A DNA stretch of 64,000 nucleotides from Archegozetes longisetosus. Its lineage: Eukaryota > Arthropoda > Arachnida > Sarcoptiformes > Trhypochthoniidae. Position numbers and translations under genes: made by a program. The stretch's first letter is position 1. Every line of letters begins with the position of its first letter. This document shows positions 47,081-59,767 of the stretch, one piece after another. The stretch lies in assembly GCA_018873245.2 (NCBI GenBank), contig JAEMBT020000003.1, forward strand, positions 922,447-986,446, written 5' to 3'. The notes under the pieces were generated by a model. The model saw only the letters and a program-made list of their open reading frames with translations, was not told the DNA's origin and did not search any database.

Positions 47081-48348
47081 CGATATGTTCAATTAGAAAT
47101 GAGTTTTAGAATTTATTTTTAATAAATTAAAAAGATTTACTTAACTTAAAATGTTTCCTACTTTGATAAATTTTTATTCTACTTTAAATCAAGTTTTAAA
47201 AGTATTTCAACACGTTTTACGTTGCAGACATGAGAACGTTTTTATGCTAGTAGGTTCTCTCATCATTTCAAAAGAATGTTAATACATTTTAACGGTTGGG
47301 TCGTATGTTAGGCCAAAACTAAACAGAATTAAAATGTATGTATTTGAAAATATGGCTCGAACATACTATTAAAATAGAAAATATAGCATTTAAAAAAGCC
47401 AGTTTCTAAATTAAACTTTTTCAGAAAATATTTTATATATTTAAGAACAATATATTCATACTAATCTATAGAATGAAGACTATAAAGGCAAAGGTAATTG
47501 ATTTTGTAGTCGTTTTAAGAATTTTAAATATTGAAAAGTGAATTAATAAAATGAGGTAAAAGTATTAATGTAATTACTGAAAAATATTTGTAGTATTTCT
47601 AAGCTTAGTTTGAAACTCAATTGAATTATTCCGTATTTCTACAATTTGTTTGATTAAAAATATTTTTTAGCCTTTTCAATGAGGGCTAGTGGTTGAATAA
47701 AATTGATTTATTGCAACACTTTTCAAGAATTTTGATAATAAAAAGAGTTTCACGTATTGAGATATCTATTTATAAATGGAAGTTCGGCACCTTTGCAAGT
47801 TTTATGCTTAGCTTAAAATGTCTTTCAAAGTTTAAAAGTAAAAGTAATAAGTGAAAATAAGTCGCATTAATATATAACAATTTTTAATATTCAATAAAGA
47901 TTTTAATATACAAAATAGTTAATTATATAATTTAAGAATCTTTATTACTTTTTATTTGTATGATTAAAATGTTGAAAGTACCGAATTTACATTTATATAT
48001 AGATACGTTAATGAACCCTCAAAAACTGAGTGGTCATAAGTTATTTTAATCAATAATAAGGCAATATGAATTCTAAAGAAATATGGATATCAATCTATAA
48101 AAGTTTCTTATTTCGAAAGAATCTAATGTAATAAAATGTTTGACTTTAAAAATGATTATTTCATCTAGAATTCGGTTTAATTGGAAATTATCTTTAAAGA
48201 TCTATTGGGTAAATCTTCGTATTATTGATTCATTGAAGAATAAGAAAATTATTTAAAAATCTTTATTCAAAGATTACTTCTCACATAAAGACTTATTCCA
48301 GTAGTTAATATGGAATTACTTTTGAAGTTTGACCGATAAATCTGAAAA
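47081..48348. other. intergenic DNA between esterase copies
   Basis: 3' flank of esterase A and upstream flank of pseudogene 2. AT-rich, with no exon, repeat pair or RNA gene recognised. Confidence 0.5.
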
Positions 48349-51300
48349 ATGGACTCTAAAATTTTGAAGAATATTCTTATTCTAATTTCTACAATTCGTC
48401 TAAATCGAGTCGATAGTACTTTTACTAATACACTCAAAACTCATTTTTGTGTACAGCCAATTTTGTGTACAGAAGTCAAAAACAAGAGGCTCTTCCCATA
48501 TATGAGTATGGAAAAATGTACTCAATTTTGTGTATACTCATTTTTTATATATCCTGTTTTAGCGTACGGATCCTCATGATGACCGCAGCTTTTCCAGTTC
48601 TTCGATTTTGTGTACAATCGTATCAAAAATATTCAATTGTACTTTGCCTTGAATCTTTAACTGACGTAGAAATCATTGCGATGGTTGAAAGTAACGAAGA
48701 GTCTGATAATGAAACTATAATATATGATGAGGGAGAGAAAGAACTTAAACAAGAGTTCCCTACAAGATCTCGAGTCCTGTCTTACATTGAATCGTTGCAG
48801 CGTTACTTAGGTTCACTGTATGATTGCAATGATAGCGACTATGTTAGGAAAACTTGAGAAAAAAAGTTATAATAAGTTCTAATAAAATGAAACAAAGCAC
48901 TCTTACCAATTAATATAATCTTAATGATAAAGATTAACTTATATTTTCCAAATTTTTTACGTTTATTGATAAAATCTAGCTTTTAACATATACTTTTCAT
49001 TTTTGCGTACACATTTCGGAAACTGAATACATACACAAAAATGAATTTTGAGTGTAATTATACATCAGTCATAGTTTCTTATGTTGCATATAATGGATGT
49101 CAAAAATCTGTAGAAACGATGGCTCAATAACTAAATATATAATAGTTCATGCTTTTAAGGCATCAAATCATTTTATTGCAACTATTGTTATCGACATACC
49201 CTCAGGAGTCAATGGAATTTCCAAAGATTATCTATTTCTAAACATGTGGACACTAACACTGAATAGTTCAGCCAATCTTCCAGTTCTATCCTAGATACAC
49301 AGCAGAGCCTATTTGTTAGGCCATAGGAATGCTTTCTATGCGACATCGCTTGATTTAAACATTAACTGTGACAGCAAACTTTATGGCATTAATATCATTG
49401 TTGTCCCATTTATTAGTTATCGATTGGGTGTTTTCGAGTTCATGTTGGAATAGTAGTGACGTACCAAGAAACATGGGCTATTTGACCAGACTATGGCCCT
49501 CAATTGGATTGCTAATATTGTTAAGGCTTTTGGTAGAAATCCTAATAATATATGGGAGAAAGCGTTGGCAGTATGTCGATCAGTAATCATATTGTATCTA
49601 ACGTTACAAGAAATATGCTTCAAAGAGCTATTGTTACGTAGTCAGGTATTTCAGACATTTTTTCCTAATTGAAGATGAAATTAATAGTGGAATTTGGCCT
49701 AACCTGTAAAAAGTTACATCTTCATCAACCTCGAGATTAAAGTCATAGCTTATCAATAGATGAAATTATGAACATAAATGTGATTAATGTGTTTTTATTT
49801 ATTTTCAATAAACACAGTCAATAAATAATCACGTATTGAGAAATGAAGATTATATTTATCATCAGTTCTGAAATTAATTATGAAGTCTAAAAAGCGATAC
49901 AAAATTGAAACTCTTATTAAGTAATTTCACCAAATTTTTACTATGTTACTTCTACAAAAAGTCCATTATCGTGCGTGTTAACAATTAGAGTGTTGTACTC
50001 CAATAAATTTAAGAACACTTGTATTTAAAACATATCTTTTTTTCATTTAGACATAATTAGTGCCAAAGTTTATTTCGTTAAACAAATTAAGCTAAATAAA
50101 ATACGACAAATATAAGAAATAGAAGATTTCGTTAAACGAGTTATGAACAAATAAAAACATACTTTAGACAAAATTTTTCTAATAACACACAGAACCAATT
50201 TTCTGATATATTTATTAACGAACAAACAACAAATTCACTGAACTAATCATAAAACGAAATAGACTTGGCACTAGTTATAATTTTCTTCATTAAAGTTCAG
50301 CTTATCTTAAATATACTGCAAAAGATAAAGAATATTCACATGGAGTGGCGCAAAGATTCACATAAAATTCAACACTACTCATATCAAATACTTATAATGA
50401 CGATGATAACTGTATAGAATGCTTGTGCTACAAAAGTACAAAAAGGCTATTGCACAAACGGCAACTATTTCCTTAAATCTACACAATATCTTGTGTTTGG
50501 CATTCGTTTTGACACTTGTTCATACTTATGGTGACGAAATTATGTTCATTTCTGTTAATAAAGCTATAAAGGAAGGAAATTTCAAAATAGATATTAAGAT
50601 AGTTAAGCTCAAAAAGAAACAGAGGGCTTGCACTTTGCAGTAGCTTCTGATCACGTATTCAGCCTGAAGGAAAGATATCTACCATTTGTGCCAATAATTC
50701 CTTCTCTTCTGGCAATAAAAGTTATCGTTTCCAATGGTGTCAAAAATGTTTTCTTTCAAAATATTTTGAGTGGGATAGCAATAGCTGAGGAATATACTGA
50801 AAATTTTGCCAACTTATAAATTATTCTTAATCAAAGCTCTAATTGTAGATCTATCGTTCATGATTTTGGTGATTATCTCATAACTTGTTCAACTGTCTTA
50901 TTTGGTTGTCATTTGTTTGGGGGTCCTTCGTCTACCGGAAAAGTATTTCAATATAAACTGACATAAACTATGATCCAATTCGTGGCTTTGTTTAGTAATT
51001 GAGATAATATTACGCATCGAGAAGACTCAGCTCTTGTTTTTGGTATTCCGTTAAAAGGATCTGGTCGACTGTTTTGGTGGGATAATGATAGAAATGTTAG
51101 CAAAGTATTTCTGGATATCATCAGCTATTTTATTAAGAATGAGTAAGTTTTCAATAAAATTGTTTGCATTAAACACGAATAACTCATGAGAATATTCTAT
51201 TATTTTATTTTTTAGCGATATTCCTAAAGTTATTAGAATTTATTTGCCGGCGTATAGTCTTGGTGATTATAATGGTGCTAACGAATCTTATATTGCATTA

Positions 51301-51395
51301 GATACATGTGGATCCTAATCGATTGGAAAAAACTTATATTAATCGATATGACGGCATTAATGATGATCTTGAAATTGTTTTAATTTCTGAAGTGA
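48349..51395 (+). pseudogene. carboxylesterase pseudogene 2, split by a MITE
   Basis: All four exons are traceable. Exon 1 starts with an intact ATG and signal peptide (MDSKILKNILILISTIRLN). A 624-base MITE interrupts it at 48431-49054, after which the frame resumes as SVIVSYVAYNGCQKSVE, matching exon 1 of esterase A. Exon 2 (about 49185-49645) has YLFLNMWTLTLNSSANLPV, then stops and shifts; the GESAG region is damaged (reads GESVGSMSI in pieces) and SNVTRNMLQRAIV survives. Exon 3 is about 50310-51145 (KEGNFKIDIKI, GKVFQYKLT; the catalytic Glu and His contexts are eroded) and exon 4 about 51218-51395. Its loss is multi-step, so the MITE need not have been first. Confidence 0.8.
48431..49054 (+). 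mobile_element. Tigger/pogo-like MITE with transposase C-terminal relic
   Basis: Inverted ends of ~25 bases (left CACTCAAAACTCATTTTTGT, one mismatch) with TA on each side (48429-48430, 49055-49056), the pogo/Tigger target. Inside on the plus strand an open stretch has LTDVEIIAMVESNEESDNE followed by SYIESLQRYLG, the acidic C-terminal tail typical of Tigger/jerky transposases. It is an internally deleted autonomous element. Confidence 0.8.
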
Positions 51396-52106
51396 GATAA
51401 TAAGCGTAATGTTTTGATATGCTGTATTTATCTTGCAGAAAAAGATATAATATACTTTATAATTTTCTTTTAAAACAAAGTTTAAATCTTTAATTTTTGA
51501 AATTTTGAAAGTGAAATAATGTTATCCTAAATTTCTTGAAAAATTAATGTACATTGAGTCATAATTTCATGTAATGTAGTGGATAACAGAGATTATAAGA
51601 TAGTAATAACTGGATATTCGTAGTCTATGATGAATAAGAGAATTGGTTCATTTCAAGTTAATTGTCAAACTGAAAAAAGTCCAGAAAACGTGTTTTCTTT
51701 TATAAAATAGCAACATATAACAAATGATAGTTTGAGATAATTCTCATTTTATTGGTTTTTATTCTTCGAAAAAAGTACTAAAAATAGCAGAACAATTTGT
51801 AAAATAACCAATAAAGTGAATAAATAAAGCACATTATATAGAAGTCTATATGCTAATTTCAAGTTAACCGATTATCCCTTCAAAAGATCACAAAACTAAT
51901 CAAAAGTTACTTTTCAAAAGAAGTTTTAACTCTTTTAAGAATATAGAAGATACTTAACAAGTTTTAGACTTCAATTTTAGTGAAAATCTTTATACTGAGT
52001 TTATATTCAACCATTAACCTGTTGCAGCGGATATGAGAACTTATTTACAGCCTAAATTTCGTCATTAATCTTCTTATATTTATATTCGTTTAGTCGGGAT
52101 TAGATT
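51396..52106. other. convergent intergenic region between + and - esterase copies
   Basis: The switch point of orientation in the cluster. AT-rich, no exon or clear element. It should contain the 3' UTR of esterase B. Confidence 0.5.
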
Positions 52107-54315
52107 TTAAGTCAATCCAAACTGTCCGCTTATTATCTTATCCCAGAAGTTGAAACAATCTCCAATTACAGGAGGATTGAAGCCATCATTACCGGTATAT
52201 CTATTGACATAGACTTTTCCCAGTCTGTCATTATCTGCATGTAATTCAATATAAGATGCGTTAATACTGTTGTCAGGATTAAGACCATATGCGGGCCAAA
52301 CATTTCCATTAACTTTCGGAAGTTCACTGAAATCAGAACTTCATTCATAGGTAATTCAAAAAATATTTTTATTTCATACCTATATTTAGCGAAATGCGTC
52401 CAAATATTCATTATTTCTTTACTCAATTTCCTGTCATCTTTTGACCAAAGTTTTCTATCTATCGGTCTGAATGGTTGACCAAAAACTAGAGGTATATCAT
52501 CAGCGTGTGTGGCATTAGCCCAAATACTATATTTAGAGATAGACTGACTGTTAGCATAGGTGAGTCGATATTGATATACTTTTCCAGAGAGTGGAGAACT
52601 CTTAGCGATGTGACCTCCAAATAGAACGGTGGGACACGTTAGAAAAGAATCACCAAGAGAATGAACAGCAGATCTTCGAATAGCACGCTGGTTGAGAATT
52701 AATGGATTGTTAGGGAAAGTTTCCGTGTACTTCTTAGCAATAGTTCCACCGATTGTATTGTTATTAATAAATACATTCACAATATCTCTATAAACAATAT
52801 CTTTGCTAATGAAAAGAGGTCTAGGAACAAAACTTATATATCTTCCTAATAGTCCTCGTACTATATCGAAAGCTAATCCAAATAAAGCACCTTCCATTTC
52901 ATTGTGTCCTATAAGGATTTTGATATCATTTCTGAAATTTTCTGATTTTACAGCTTCGGGAACTGATATTGGAAGAAATTCGTCACCAAACATTGGAACA
53001 AATGGTTGGCTTGCCGCAGAATACCAGGGTCTCGCTCTGTTCCATAAAATGGCTGAAAGCTGCGCCAAAAGCAGTTCTGCTGAATCTTTTCTACGCAAAC
53101 ATTCGATCCAGTCGTTGTCGTTATTACACGAGCCAGTCAGTAATAAAGTGGAATTTGATGCAAATGTTCGCGCAGTCCTATAGGAATATTCTTTATCTCT
53201 TAAGGTGGATTTTGCGTAACATGAACCTAGATATACAAATCAAATCGTTTCTTGAATAATGTGATAAGTGAATGCCATGTAAATGCATAATATTTAGTTC
53301 TTCTGAGCTAATACAAAGTTTTCATTATATTATAAAGCATTTTTCTTATGTAATTTGATAATTATTTTTGTACGTCGTATACCTGATTGCATGATAGCTT
53401 TTTGAAATTGATATCTCGTAATATTCGATACAATATGAGTGCTAATCGATTGACTGCCGGCACTCTCACCGAACATAGTTATGTCATTAGGATTTCCACC
53501 AAAAGCCTTAATATTGTCTTTAACCCAACGAAGAGCCATAGCCTGATCCCAGAGACCTACATTTCCTGGTGCTTCAGAACTATTACCATATAAAAATCCA
53601 AAAACACCTAATCGATAATTTATAGTAACAATTATAACATTTCTTATGGCAAGCTGTAGTCCATCATAGACTTGACTCATTGTTAAATAATCTAAATAGA
53701 ATTCACTGCTAGAACCGAAGAAAAATCCTCCGCCATGTATCCAAAACATAACCGAAAGATTAGCTGAGACATCAAGAGTTGGCGTGAATACGTTTAGGTA
53801 AAGACAATCTTCTGATGGAAGTCCTGAAGGAAATGGTAGATCCATAGGGAACGGTTGCATACAAGGGTTCCTGTAATAACTTGCTTTAATAGTTGTCGGT
53901 TTCGAGTATGTCTTTGGTACTGGTTTTTGGAATCGTAATGAACGAAGTGGTGGCTCTGCGTATGGAATACCCTTTCAATAAATTAATTCAAAAGAAATGT
54001 GAAACCAACTATTTTTTTAGATATCCAATATTCTTTCATAGCCTTTTAGACATAAAATTAATAAGAGAATTTCTATTCTCATTTGATCGAAGAAAAATTC
54101 ACAATATTTTTAGATACCTTGAAGCTAAAAATTTTAATAGAATTAGTTGAAACATTTGTTAGGCTTTCAGTTCCAACGTTTTGTTGGCATCCTATGTATA
54201 AAACATTATTTGAAGTAACAGTAGATGAGCACTCACTTGATTTCAAACTAAAGACTTGTTTAACACTAGAATGAAATAAAAATATCAAAATTTTGGATAA
54301 AAATTTGAATTTCAT
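52107..54315 (-). CDS. secreted carboxylesterase / cholinesterase-like protein B, four exons
   Basis: Exons (minus strand) 54118-54315, 53383-53971, 52380-53226, 52107-52326; GT-AG with phases 0, 1, 2; 617 residues. Exons 1 and 2 have exactly the same lengths as in esterase A (198 and 589) and all three introns sit at the same places, so the two are duplicates. Signal peptide MKFKFLSKILIFLFHSS. Landmarks: GIPYAEPPLRSLRF, SEDCLYLNVFTP, oxyanion HGGGFFFG, Ser226 in GESAGSQS, Glu in HNEMEGALFG, His in ATHADDIPLVFG, and a complete C-terminus (NGNVWPAYGLNPDN ... SGQFGLT). The catalytic triad is intact. Intron 3 is only 53 bases. The functional reading is as for esterase A; sequence differences around the active-site loops may give another substrate range. 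Confidence 0.9.
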
Positions 54316-54749
54316 TCTTGCAGAAAATGAAAATGTTTTCAGTCAAAGTCTAAAGTAAATAAAGAATCACTTGAAAGCTAATAATGCGAAAAAATAGAGC
54401 ATATTATGAAAGCTGATGGTAACAAGAAAAAATGATTCGTGATCCTTCATTAATTATTAAAATAAATAGCACTATTCTGAAAATACTTGTTTTTAATAAA
54501 AAAAAATCGAATTAATTGACATCTGTGCTCCAGTTCTTCAAAAGTGAGCATAACGGAGCATAAAAAATACTTTATGAAAGGTCTTAATGCAGTGTATTTG
54601 TTAGAAACTAATAAGTGTTCATATCAGAAAGTTTTATTTCAGAGTTGTTATGTTAGTCTATTTGATAAGGTTGAATTTTATGATCTGAAAGAATTTGAGA
54701 AAATTATCAGGACTGTTCATTTGATATTTCGTTCGATGAACTAAAACAA
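54316..54749. other. upstream region of esterase B
   Basis: Presumed 5' UTR and promoter of esterase B. A 66-codon plus-strand frame at 54544-54744 (MSITEHKKYFMKGL start) has no recognisable domain and probably arose by chance next to the pseudogene. Confidence 0.4.
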
Positions 54750-57700
54750 TTTTCAATTACAGGAGGATTGAAGCCCTCATTACCGGCATATCTGTTTAAA
54801 TAAACCTGCCCCAGTAGGTCATGCAACTCGATGCACTATGCATTTACACTATTGTCACGATTGAGACAGTACGCGGGCAAAACATTTCCGTCAACTATTG
54901 AAAGTTGACTAAAAGACATTAACAATGAATGAACAGCTTGATCACGTTGTTACTAAAACTAGCCAATCTCTAGAGAAATGCATTCAAATATTCAAAGCTT
55001 CTCTACCCAAATTTCTGTGATCATTAGACCAAAAAATTTTCTCGAATGGCTTGAAAGATAACCTAAAAACAAGGACCACATCATCAGTATATGTGACTTG
55101 AGCCGAATCACTCCACTAAGCGACAGACTGACTGTTGGCATAAGTCAGTTTATACTGATATAACTTCCTTAAACGAAAATCTCTAAGGAATATGGCAACC
55201 AAACACAACGATTCATGACAAAAACATTCTTAGTATCATTGAAAACAATTTTTAACTAATGACACAAACTCTTGAAAAGAGAGTTGAATATTTACATAAA
55301 GGATCTCTTCGAATATCAAAAAGTGCTAAAAAATCGCGCCTTCCGATAAGGTTTTTGATATCATGTCCAAAGTTTCCTTCTTTTACGATACTATTAATTA
55401 TTGAGATAAATTCTTTGACATTTATGTTTGTAATTTGTGCTGTGCTGCCAGTAGTTTTGAAACTGTTTTGTTGTGCAAGCATTCGATCCAGTTGTTTTCG
55501 TTATTAGATGAATGACTTTTGAATAATATTGAATTTGACACAAATGTTAGCGCCATCCCGCATGGATATTCTTTATTTGTTGAGAATACTTTGATATGGA
55601 CAGAGCCTATGGTAGTTTAAAGTAGGTTCATGTACAGATAAATTCCAAAAGGCTTTAAACTGATCTCTTAGTATAAGAACTAGAGGAGATAATCCTCATG
55701 TCTGTCAAAATATAGTTTCTTATCAAACATCAGTTCCAAAGATATACTTAACCCTAGAACAGTATTTCATGGGTAAAATGACCCAAAGGTCTATAAAAAC
55801 AGTTATAATTATTTAATGCAATTTCCAATGTTAATAAAACTGATAGTATTTTCAAATGAGTAGATTTAGATCATATTAAGCAATAAATTAATTATTTACA
55901 AATTTTATATTTAAATTGAATCATTTTTAAAGTTGGTTCTATTTGAGTTTAGGCCATAAATTTGTATGTGAAATAAGTTTTCACTCAAACTTTAAACTGA
56001 TTACGTCAACGATGACGACACTAATAAAGTACAAAACACGCTAACCGATATGCACCCTAAACCTCACGATAACATACTTTTCCAAATCAATCGATGGGTC
56101 AAAAAGACCCTATTTTACTGAAATCATGAATGAAAATCGTTTTACTGTTTAAGGGTTAAGTAATGCTTTTGAATCATATTTTGACCTAATAATAAAATGA
56201 ACCGAGGTCACATCATCATAATTTTATCTAAAAAGGTTACTTTAATGTTGCATGTTTGTACATTTTGCTAAGTAATAGACCAATGTGAAAATGAATTCAA
56301 AACTTGGGATTCGTATCTTCGTAGGGATAAAAAGAATTTTGCAAATTATTTTCAGTAACTTTTGGCATAGAACAGTTGAAAATGAAATCATACTGATATG
56401 ATATTAGTAAGCGATCAATTAACTCTATTTTGAATTTGTCTGTACAATACTTTTCATAATTTTTCACTGAAAAGTCAGTTCTGATAAGATTCAACATTTT
56501 TCTTAATCTTTTAATATCATATTTTCAATCTTCAAATAATCAATTAGCAATTCAAACAACTTATAAGTCATGTCCAAAATCGCCAAATACAAAGTCAATC
56601 ATTTTCTGTTCAATCGAAAATATGTTTTTGTTCTTAATAATGTTATGAATCAAATGTTTTAACAAGGTGGGCTAATTACAAATTTTGGGTAAAGATATTT
56701 AACTGTATTATATTTGATTGGATGTCAATAAGTCTTGATTTAAGTGATTTGATCCATAACATTAATAAAACAAAAACGTTTTCAATTGAATAGAAAATAA
56801 CTGACTTTTGTTTGTTTTTTGAGCTGAGTTCGCCCTCAATATATGAGCTTACTTTTGTAAGCATGCTTAGGTAAGTTTTGTTCGAACACAAAATTTTTAA
56901 CTTAGCAATTGTTTCATGAAATGCATTCAGTGTACTTTTGGGAAACATTTTTGTTTATTTCGATAAATCAAAGTTAATTTTGATATTGAATACGAACTTT
57001 TTTACGTTTGCCCACGTTTTTAAGCTAACTTGTCTACGTAAAAGGGGTCCTGATCGAGTCTAACTTAGTATAAGTATGGACACGTTCACCATCATTCTAC
57101 GCTTGCTTACGTACGTATGTTTAAAAAGGCAGGGCGAACACACCTTTAGTGATTTTAGGTATGACTTATAAGTCGTTTGGATTACTAAGTAGTTATTTGA
57201 AGATTCAAAATGCGATATTAAAAGATTAAGAAAAATTGAAGTCTTATCAGAACTAACTATTAAGTGCAATCTCACACTCTTATGAAAAATATTGTACTCG
57301 TTATTTGGATACAATTAACTTAATAGATTATGACTTATTCTAATTGAGATGGACAAAATTCTTTACGTATTTTTAATAATTAAGAAGTAATTATGAAGTT
57401 TTTCAATCAGACTTTTAATAATTAATATGCTAAATTTTTTCAAGAAAAATACCTGAATACCACAATAGCCCCATGAAGCATGTTTCTGGTAGTGTTAGAC
57501 ACAACATGACTATTAACAGATTATTAGTCAGTACTATCACCAAGGATAGTGATATTAGCATTGAATAACCTATGTTTTCGTGTGCCTCAGAATTCATGTT
57601 AAATAAGAACCCGAAAACACTCAAATGATAACTGAAAGTAACAACAATTACATCTCCTATAGTTAGCTGTAATACATAAAAACATTCATCAGAAATCATT

Positions 57701-57955
57701 ATTCCATATAAAGGCCTTCACCATTAATACAAATCATGGCTGATCTATTCAGTGTTGTTATTCATATATCTAGAAATAAGCGGTATTTTGGTAAAACTCC
57801 TGTTGGTATCATAGTAGCAAGTATTGGTTGCAATCATAGATTCTTCTAATTTACTGCATCACGTTTTGTCGGTTTTAAGTATACTTTAGGTTCTGTTATA
57901 CAGAGTCTTAATGTCTCGACTGGTGGTTCAGCAGGTGGGATGCCCTTTCGAAAAT
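54750..57955 (-). pseudogene. carboxylesterase pseudogene 3
   Basis: Exon 4 relic at about 54763-54910 (complement of the NGNVLPAYCLNRDN region), exon 3 relic at about 54945-55615 (frame SIVKEGNFGHDIKNLIG; HNEMEG replaced by RRDFLALF). Exon 2 relic is at about 57450-57955 (starts GIPPAEPP; later VIVVTFSYHLSVFGFLF, SEAHENIG). The GESAG nucleophile is lost. Exon 1 was not found further right. The long gap between exon 3 and exon 2 contains a piggyBac-type MITE and unexplained minus-strand frames. It is oriented like esterase B, so it is that gene's tandem neighbour. Confidence 0.7.
55752..56155. mobile_element. piggyBac-like MITE
   Basis: TTAA on both sides (55748-55751, 56156-56159). Ends CCCTAGAACAGTA (left) and CCCTTAAACAGTA (right, inverted). 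Just inside are TGGGTAAAATGACCC and GGGTCAAAAAGACCC, the GGGTCA-type subterminal motifs seen in many piggyBac derivatives. 404 bases, no coding. Confidence 0.75.
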
Positions 57956-59278
57956 AGTCAGGTAATTTTATCGATTCTGTCCGAAAAATTTTTATAATAG
58001 AACTAGCTTTGGCAGAGGTACATGTACATTACCTATGATACATAATACAGTATGATACATGTAAAACACACCAAGCCATGTGTGTGCATTTTTCTACTAA
58101 TATCACCTATGTTTACGTTGGACCAAATGTTTATTCATAAAAAATTGGTTTAGAAATCTTGAAATGGTCGAAAAGAGATCTGAATATGAACGCCCCGATA
58201 ATAAAAAAGCCTATCTCGAGTTAACTTCTTTTTCGGATTTTTTTAAACATTGAGCTCACATCATACTTTATTCATATAATAAAATTCAATATATGTTTCA
58301 ATGGAAAAAATCTATAAATAATCATGTTTAAAAAACTCTTGATCACAATAGAATTTAATGCTTATCAAATCTAACTTTAAGAGAATGCGCAATCAATTTG
58401 TGTTATGTTCATTATGAACAGTACAATATTGATGATCATTACATAACATCAAAGCTTTAGTTTTTATTTATATCAATAAACCATTAATCAAGTGTTTTAT
58501 TAGGATTTTAAATGTTTAATTCAATCAATAATAAATTGATTCATTTATCTAATGGCTCGCCAAATAAGAGAACTCCTCTTATTCTAATTAATTATTAGAC
58601 TATTTGGATGTAAAAAATAGAAAATTTTATATTGACTTTTTATCTCACAATTTAATTTTAATTCTGACGAATCAGTTTATTGTGATAAATCTGACCTAGA
58701 ATATGTTTAAATACACGTTACAAATAATAAATTTCATATTTAAGTTTCAATGAGTTTGATTTTTGTAAACATTTTTGAAACGCAACTTTAAGTGCGTTTT
58801 ACTCGTTTCAATGCTTTAAGAAATAGGCTTTTTTTATTATCGGAGCATTCATATTGATAACTAGCCTAGGCAAAATATGATAAAAGACTTCGAACAATGA
58901 CCGTGCAACTCTTATTGGAGAAGAGCGGTCAGACTAAACTACACATGAATATCAAAAAGCTATAGAAAAGTAGATGTATTATATGTAATTATACAAGTAT
59001 AATACATGTCCGAAATTTTTTTCATGCATTTTCATGCATTTTGCCAATGCTAAATATAACTCATCTTTAAAAATTATCTTAAGTATTAATATATCAATTG
59101 TTTTATTCCGGCTCTTTGTGATTATAATGAATGATGTTCATTATTCATGCAACACCTTACAAGAATATAAAATCCGTAGATTTAATCGTTTTGCTTCATT
59201 TATTCTCAAGTATTTAATCTGAAGTCCCAAAAGAGAGTCATGCATTTCGGGAGTTCCGTGGATCCCGCGAAAATTTCG
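57956..59278. other. gene-free AT-rich DNA
   Basis: No exon or defined element. The short frame at 59034-59222 (+) is unsupported. A TTTTCATGCA tandem pair occurs near 59021. Confidence 0.45.
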
Positions 59279-59337
59279 AAACTCTCGCACTGTAGAAATA
59301 CTCTCACATTGCGGAGTACTTTTACAGTACGAGAGTT
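59279..59337. repeat. short hairpin, 24-base arms
   Basis: Arms 59279-59302 (AACTCTCGCACTGTAGAAAT) and 59314-59337 are inverse copies with three mismatches and an 11-base loop. It is GC-richer than its surroundings. A second partial inverted pair (GGAGTTCC / GGAACTC) brackets it. Confidence 0.6.
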
Positions 59338-59767
59338 GCAGGACTTCTTTTTGGAACTCTAGGTCCATTATTTGATATTTTACTTATTTTGAAAAATATG
59401 GTAATTTCTAAGTTTATTTGAAAGGTTTGCAAAACTTTTCTCAATCTTTGCATTTCTTTTTGTCATCTCAGGTTTAACGCTGTCGAGAGTTTTAATTTTC
59501 TTGACTGTGAAATGAATCAGAGCAATCAAATGAACACATAAACGTTAGATTGGGAAAGCATGTGTAAAGACTTAAAACAAGGTTGAAAATCGGATTACTT
59601 AAGAACAATCCGATTGAGAAAGTTGTGCAAACATGTGAAAAGAATTTTAGAACCTTTCTATGAGTGCTTTATCATGTTATGAACTATTTATCTCATAAAA
59701 AGTTAGAAACGAACCCAATAAAATAGTTAAGTCTATGATATTTCATTTGGTTATACCCTGATAGAAA

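Noticed and set aside
54544-54744. 66-codon plus-strand frame near esterase B
   Set aside because: No domain, opposite strand to the pseudogene it abuts, no conserved partner in the other esterase copies.
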